The notes beneath the pieces were generated by a model, which was not told where the DNA came from, made no database searches, and worked only from the letters and a program-made list of their open reading frames with translations. Of a stretch of 64,000 nt of DNA, positions 59,196-64,000 are shown piece after piece. Source of the stretch: Isoetes taiwanensis (taxonomy: Eukaryota > Streptophyta > Lycopodiopsida > Isoetales > Isoetaceae); the NCBI GenBank assembly GCA_021234155.1, contig JAJEKV010000028.1:14351381-14415380 (forward strand), given 5' to 3'. Numbering within the stretch: the stretch's first letter is position 1; the number at the start of each line of letters is the position of its first letter. The translations under genes and the position numbers were made by a program.

Positions 59196-59440
59196 CTAGC
59201 GTGAATCTTGTTTTCCATGATGCTTTTGCTGTTGTTCAGCAAGGAAAATCATTAATATCACTACTTTATGACATGTCTTGGTGCGATACTTAAGCCCAAA
59301 TTGATGTGGGTTTCGTAAGGCATTAAGGATCTCATATGGGCCAAAATAAGAAGTAGATGATTGGCTGGTATTAATACTGGTCCTATAAATAAAATTGGAC
59401 ACAAAAAGGGATGCAAATTGCTCAATATCAAATTTTAAAT
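59196..59440 (-). pseudogene. Possible Ty3 integrase C-terminal remnant
   Basis: The minus strand reads FDIEQFASLFVSNFIY, then SYFGPYEILNALRNP. This resembles the segment between FxVGDxVFLxLQPYRQ and the YFGPYEIL GPY/F motif of Ty3 integrases. It is short and unsupported by neighbouring domains, so only a weak call. It is unrelated in detail to the H3-carrying family. Confidence 0.35.
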
Positions 59441-62400
59441 TATTATCAATAAGGAAGCCGTTAATTATGACCCTTTTTCAACCATTGGTTTAGTTTCTTT
59501 AGATCCGGCTTTGATAAGCTTAGCGTTACAGCAAATGATGCAGTTGGATAGTTAAGTATAGCACCATAGTTTAATATTAATACAACAATATATTTCCCAT
59601 CAAATCCTTGTATAATCATACATCAATTTTGGATTTTGTTTTTCATATTTTGGGGTTGCCTCGAGGCTGGGGTCGACGTATTGATATTTTAAAAGATTCT
59701 CTTTCTTGTTTGCCAAACTTATGAAGCCCCTGCAGGAATAATATATAAGCTGGTCAAACCCTTTGCTTAGATTAAGGGACGAGCACCGGGACTTCAATTG
59801 CGTGTTATCAACTCATATGGTGGTCTCTTTTCTATTTTGGAGATGCGGCAAGTATTTTAACCCTCCTAGATATCTCTGCATTTATTCTACGGATCAGTCA
59901 GAAATGTAGATTAGTTTTTAAACACGAAGATTTTTGCCACGATATTTTTCATTTTACTGCATAAGAAGGGCATCATTCACGATCATCCTGCTTCTTCTGA
60001 CTGTACTTAATCCGATATGGTGCCGGAGATGTCAAGGCGATGTCGATCAAGGGATGAACCCGGATGTCCATCTGGTAAAATTCGGGGTGGCGGGAGCAAT
60101 CACGTCATCTTGAGGCGGCTTTCAGATTCTGGCCTGCAAAACGTTGTCTTCAATCGCTCCTTCAAAACTTTCTCGTAACTTTGGGTCTCAAAATCTCGGA
60201 TTACACACCTAAAATCTCTTCTTATTTAATGCGCGATCAACAATCCTCGTTTACATTGGAAGCTACGCTCGTATTCACATTTTGTTATGATTTTGATCGC
60301 ACACAGTCCATTCTGTACCAATTTCAGTGGCCTGCCCATATCCTTCCAGGCTGCTGGTCTCCCGTTTCCTCAGTCAGCTTGTAATATGGTCTTATGCTCT
60401 GCACTATAGCTCATCATACTATACGGATTTACATGGGCTCTTGGGTTTTAGCAAAATGCCCACCAATATTTCTACCCACAAATTGCATTACTAGTCGATT
60501 CACTGGGATTCTTTCTTTAAGAGTGTTCATTATTTTGGGATGAGCACATGGCTGATTTTCAGCGGTCGCGACTTCTAACATCACTTTGGACCAATTTGCT
60601 GGTTTGGCTTTTCTTGTGTAAGGATACTCGTTCAAGCAGGGAGCTTCGAAAAACTGTACTGGCATCTAGTCTATACATGGCCGGTTGCATATGAGGGTCA
60701 GAATCATACTTTTCTTGTATCTTAACTCTCTTTACTCTTGTCAAGCTACGGACTGGGATTCAATCGGAAACATGGTGGGCGGCGCGTGGTGACAGGAAAA
60801 AGTAGCGGAATTGGGTTCTGACGGAGCACTTTGGTTGAAAAAGGATAAGTTATGATTTTGAGGAAGCGCTATGATAAGTTTGATTGCTGATCCATCGGTC
60901 CCAAGCTCTGGCCAGAGCAAATATAAGGCCCGAACAAAACATAGAGACAGATGTCAGGGTTCCCTCTGGCACAATTCCCAAATCAAAACAAGGGGCCGGG
61001 AGTGAGGCATGGATACGTGTGTCGCCGCCTGTAGTTTGTAGGACTCGAAAAGACATGGTGTAGGTATTATTCCGGATGGGGAATCTTGGAGTGGAGCGCC
61101 ACCGCGAGGTATGGAGTACGACGACACGCCAGCTCCAGGGCCCCGCTCAGGAGCAAAGACTGGTGGCCAAACCACTGCAATTTGCATGGTCGGCCAGATT
61201 AACTTCGTCTGATAATAGAACATAGCCGTTGGTCCCTAATGGGAGTGGCCAGACGCCCGCTCTTGTAAAACTGCATACAGCGAGCATTCAAATCTTGGCC
61301 AGCAGCCAGCCACCAGGCCTTCCAGCAACACATATAACAAGTTATCATAACAAGTTATCATCCACCGATAAAATCATTTTGAAGCCTTTATAGATACCAC
61401 ACAGGGCTTTGAATTAGAGTAGGAATTACCAAAAATAGTTTGAGATGACATAAGCCATCAACATTTGTGCCTATTTGGGACTGCCGCGATGAATCGAATA
61501 AGCCATTGGGCTACTTCAAAACAAATCACGGTTAATTCAAAATGATAAGTCAGGAGTTATAGATTCTGAGGCGAGCCAGGCGTGTTTTCTAAATATTACC
61601 GGTGGCCGACATGTTTTGTTCTTTAAAATCTTGAAGAAAGCCCGATAGCGATGTGGTCGGTTTAAGGTCATCATATTGTTTAGCTATGCTTAACACTAGA
61701 CACATCACGTGATGGACCATTAAAGGAGCACTGTTTGAAGGTTCAAAAATTCATTTTAAAATCAAAGACACAAAATTAGCCAAGACCTTTCTAGAGTTTC
61801 ATATACTAATTTTGATCATGCTTCCACAAAGTACACAAAAATGTCTGACTCCATTCTTATGGTACTCTAGCAGGGTCAAGTACCAAAAAAAAACTTTCCT
61901 TGTTGCGCAAAGTAAAGCATCTTGATGAAAGATTTTATTTTGGTTATAATGTTACATTCTACACAAGATATAGAGCAAGGGCTTGCAAAACCACATCTCA
62001 ATTCAGTGCATGAAGGAAGATAGAGCAATTCGAACATGACAAGGTCAAAGCGTCTTCGCCGAGAACCAATACTAGTTCCGAGCTTGGTGCTTTGATATAA
62101 AACAACAACTTTCAGAAGGAGATCAATTTTGAGTTTCAAATTTGGCATATAAGTAGTTCGAGATCCTCCATCCTGAAATATTTTGTTGAGTTTAGAAAGA
62201 ATGATGTTAGAGCTTTTACTTTCTATTTTTAATTTGGGGAATTTATACAAATGGATAACATTGCTACATGACATTAGGTTTTAAGGATCTGAAACCAATG
62301 CAAAACAAGCTGCGTGAAAAGAGCAAAAGACATAGTGACCAAAAATAAAAGCGATAACTATACATTATTGGTTCATAGTTCATTTAAAATTCGATAATAT

Positions 62401-62880
62401 CCTTATGTTTGGTCCATTTCAAGTTGAGTTTGAGACACGAGTAGCTCTTAGAGCACTTTGTTCTAAAAATATTTGTTGCTCATTATCTTTGAGGATTACT
62501 AGAATAGATAGCATCAATTATTATGTCTTCCAAGCGTATTTGTTCTGGTTGTACCTGGGTGTGACTTCCCAAAATAACATCCTCAAGATTTATCTCATAT
62601 CAAAACCAATGCCCAAAAGAACCAAGGAAAATAATAAAACTTTCTTATAAAAATCAAGATAGACCGCTATACTGTGATCCGATTCACAGAGACCATCATT
62701 TAATTAAATATTGGCATGATTTAAAATGATGTCATAATTCTGCTACTATATCTTGTGACCTCTTACTAGCAGCCCACACTGGCGACCTTCAAATGCAGTA
62801 GATAAAGCAAGATTTACGCTCCGCAGTTTGGCCTACATGTTAATGCATCCCAAAACAAAGGTAATGTGCTTGAAGGAAGG
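59441..62880. other. No confidently identified gene
   Basis: ORFs at 60429-60665, 60954-61223 and 61876-62274 (132 codons, minus) show no recognised domain. A 13-base duplication AACAAGTTATCAT lies at about 61335-61362. Confidence 0.35.
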
Positions 62881-62889
62881 GGGCCCATC

Positions 62890-63330
62890 TCTAACATATG
62901 ATGGGCGGGATATGTGGCGGTGGAATCATACAAATATCTAGGCCATGAAGTACATGCAAATCGGAGACCATGGACCAGCTGGTGGGTATGCATAGCGGCG
63001 ACCTATAAAGCATTCTATGGTATGGTAAACCAATGGCGAGGAGCAACATTTGTGCATGGCCTCTTAAACTTGATTGTTCTATGCTTAGTCCTCCGGTAAT
63101 GCTACTCATATGTGAAATCTAGAGACCCTCCTTACTAAATCAAATGGCAGAACTAGAAAGCATCTGAAGCATTCATGCATATGTCTTTTGGCGTCCAAGC
63201 GGCTCTACACCTTATGGTGTATGCTCTTTAATGGTATGTGGGAGGCAATACGAAGAGTACTTTGATTTTATACAAGAAAATGATCCAAATGAGACCACTT
63301 TAATACATTCGGTAATCAAGAGCTCTATTC
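62890..63330 (+). pseudogene. LINE reverse-transcriptase C-terminal remnant
   Basis: Plus strand contains SYKYLGHEVHANR, YKAFYGMVNQW, LLNLIVLCLVL, then in other frames EIWRPSL-like, FMHMSFGVQAALHLMVYAL and KKMIQMRPL. This follows the order of the thumb and post-RT region of plant non-LTR elements (FKYLGxEV...RAYYAF...LYGxEVW...TPYxLLxxE). Frameshifts separate the parts. The upstream palm domain was not seen. Confidence 0.5.
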
Positions 63331-64000
63331 ATCGGCGTGAGAGGTGATAAAACTGGTTTAAAGGAGTTAAAATGCATGAAAGCTGGTAAACTTAGCTTCA
63401 CTAGCGGGGAACTAATAAGAGTTAGAACTGGCGGGCTTTTCAAAAGATTTGTTATGCTTGGGCAACAAGAAAAGTCATACTACATCCGCAGTTTTCAATC
63501 CTACGGAGAACATAGAAGACCACAATTGTCGAGCCATCCTAAAGCTGTTCCCCAAACATGATTAGAACATTTGCAAGAATCCATTATGAGTTAAGCGTAA
63601 CACTAGTGAGAAAGGTAGATGGCAAGGCATCCCAAGGGAGAAGAAGCGCCTATGCACACATGGGCCTCTGAGAAATAGAGATGAAGTACATGTGATCTTC
63701 GGCGCCCAAATCTGGTAACCTCGGAGACCGGTTTTCCCATTTTAATTTGGAGCTCAACCTTACTGTTTTCTTTGGTTGTCCTTCAACAATTTGTGGAGTG
63801 AGTGCATTTGTAAAGGAACTCTTGAAAGAAACATAGACAGAGGGAGACTATCTAAAAGACAATTTCAACTGATAATACAAGCATGTAATTTTGTCCCATG
63901 GCCTTCTTAGGCCCAAGTGGAGCCGTTAATATCAATTGTGTGTAAATTTTTGATCTCCAAATTTCATATACTTTACATTTGTATGATTCTCCTACTTACC
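63331..64000. other. No recognisable gene at the window end
   Basis: A 74-codon plus-strand ORF (63337-63561) has no clear match; it may be further LINE-derived sequence. The remaining sequence has no feature I can support. Confidence 0.35.

Overview
The window looks like nuclear DNA of a land plant. Plant-type coding remnants are present: a phytocyanin, a ZHOUPI/RGE1-like bHLH and a choline-phosphate cytidylyltransferase fragment. Introns are short, and an LTR-element primer-binding site matches plant initiator-Met tRNA. Most of the window is transposable elements in various stages of decay; I cannot name the species. No prokaryotic features were seen.

Layout. 1-3.7 kb: AT-rich DNA with small tandem repeats and a cluster of tRNA-like (SINE-like) units. 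3.76-16.75 kb (minus strand): a Helitron Rep/helicase gene split in two by an insertion of about 9.07 kb (4896-13968). The insertion carries exon fragments of a bHLH gene and a CCT gene, then a long foldback structure (9215-13968) whose outer arms are 19-bp tandem arrays in inverted orientation. 16.8-19.9 kb: AT-rich, one unidentified ORF. 19.9-33.58 kb: a 13.7-kb Ty3/gypsy chromovirus-like element on the minus strand, complete from LTR to LTR with a TGTTG target duplication. 33.89-47.48 kb: a second, more decayed member of the same family in the same orientation. 47.5-50.4 kb: probable LINE remnant. 51.5-52.4 kb: second copy of an AT-rich repeat also found at 1.9-2.3 kb. 53.9-54.8 kb: a two-exon phytocyanin gene. 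55-62.8 kb: mostly unidentified sequence with one probable integrase remnant. 62.9-63.3 kb: LINE reverse-transcriptase tail.

Main discovery. Both gypsy elements carry, between the 5' LTR and gag, an extra gene whose product starts like histone H3 (MARTKQTARK in element 1; TKRIARKP kept in element 2) and ends with a divergent H3 histone fold (motifs such as [37 protein letters not shown]-stop). Roughly 280 charged, low-complexity residues separate the two parts. A second unidentified ORF (ORF B) follows it. Each of the two extra ORFs is preceded by its own TATA box (CTATAAATAG or a close variant) and by a pair of strong palindromes (GTCTCACAC...GTGTGAGAC). The inner stems of these palindromes differ between the two elements but remain self-complementary. 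The same element encodes a chromodomain-like tail on its integrase. One element family thus encodes a probable reader of H3 tails and an H3-like protein, which suggests a chromatin-targeting or chromatin-evasion function.

Frame breaks are common in the elements. Many lie at CG-rich spots or homopolymers, so part of the decay could be consensus error in a methylated repeat.
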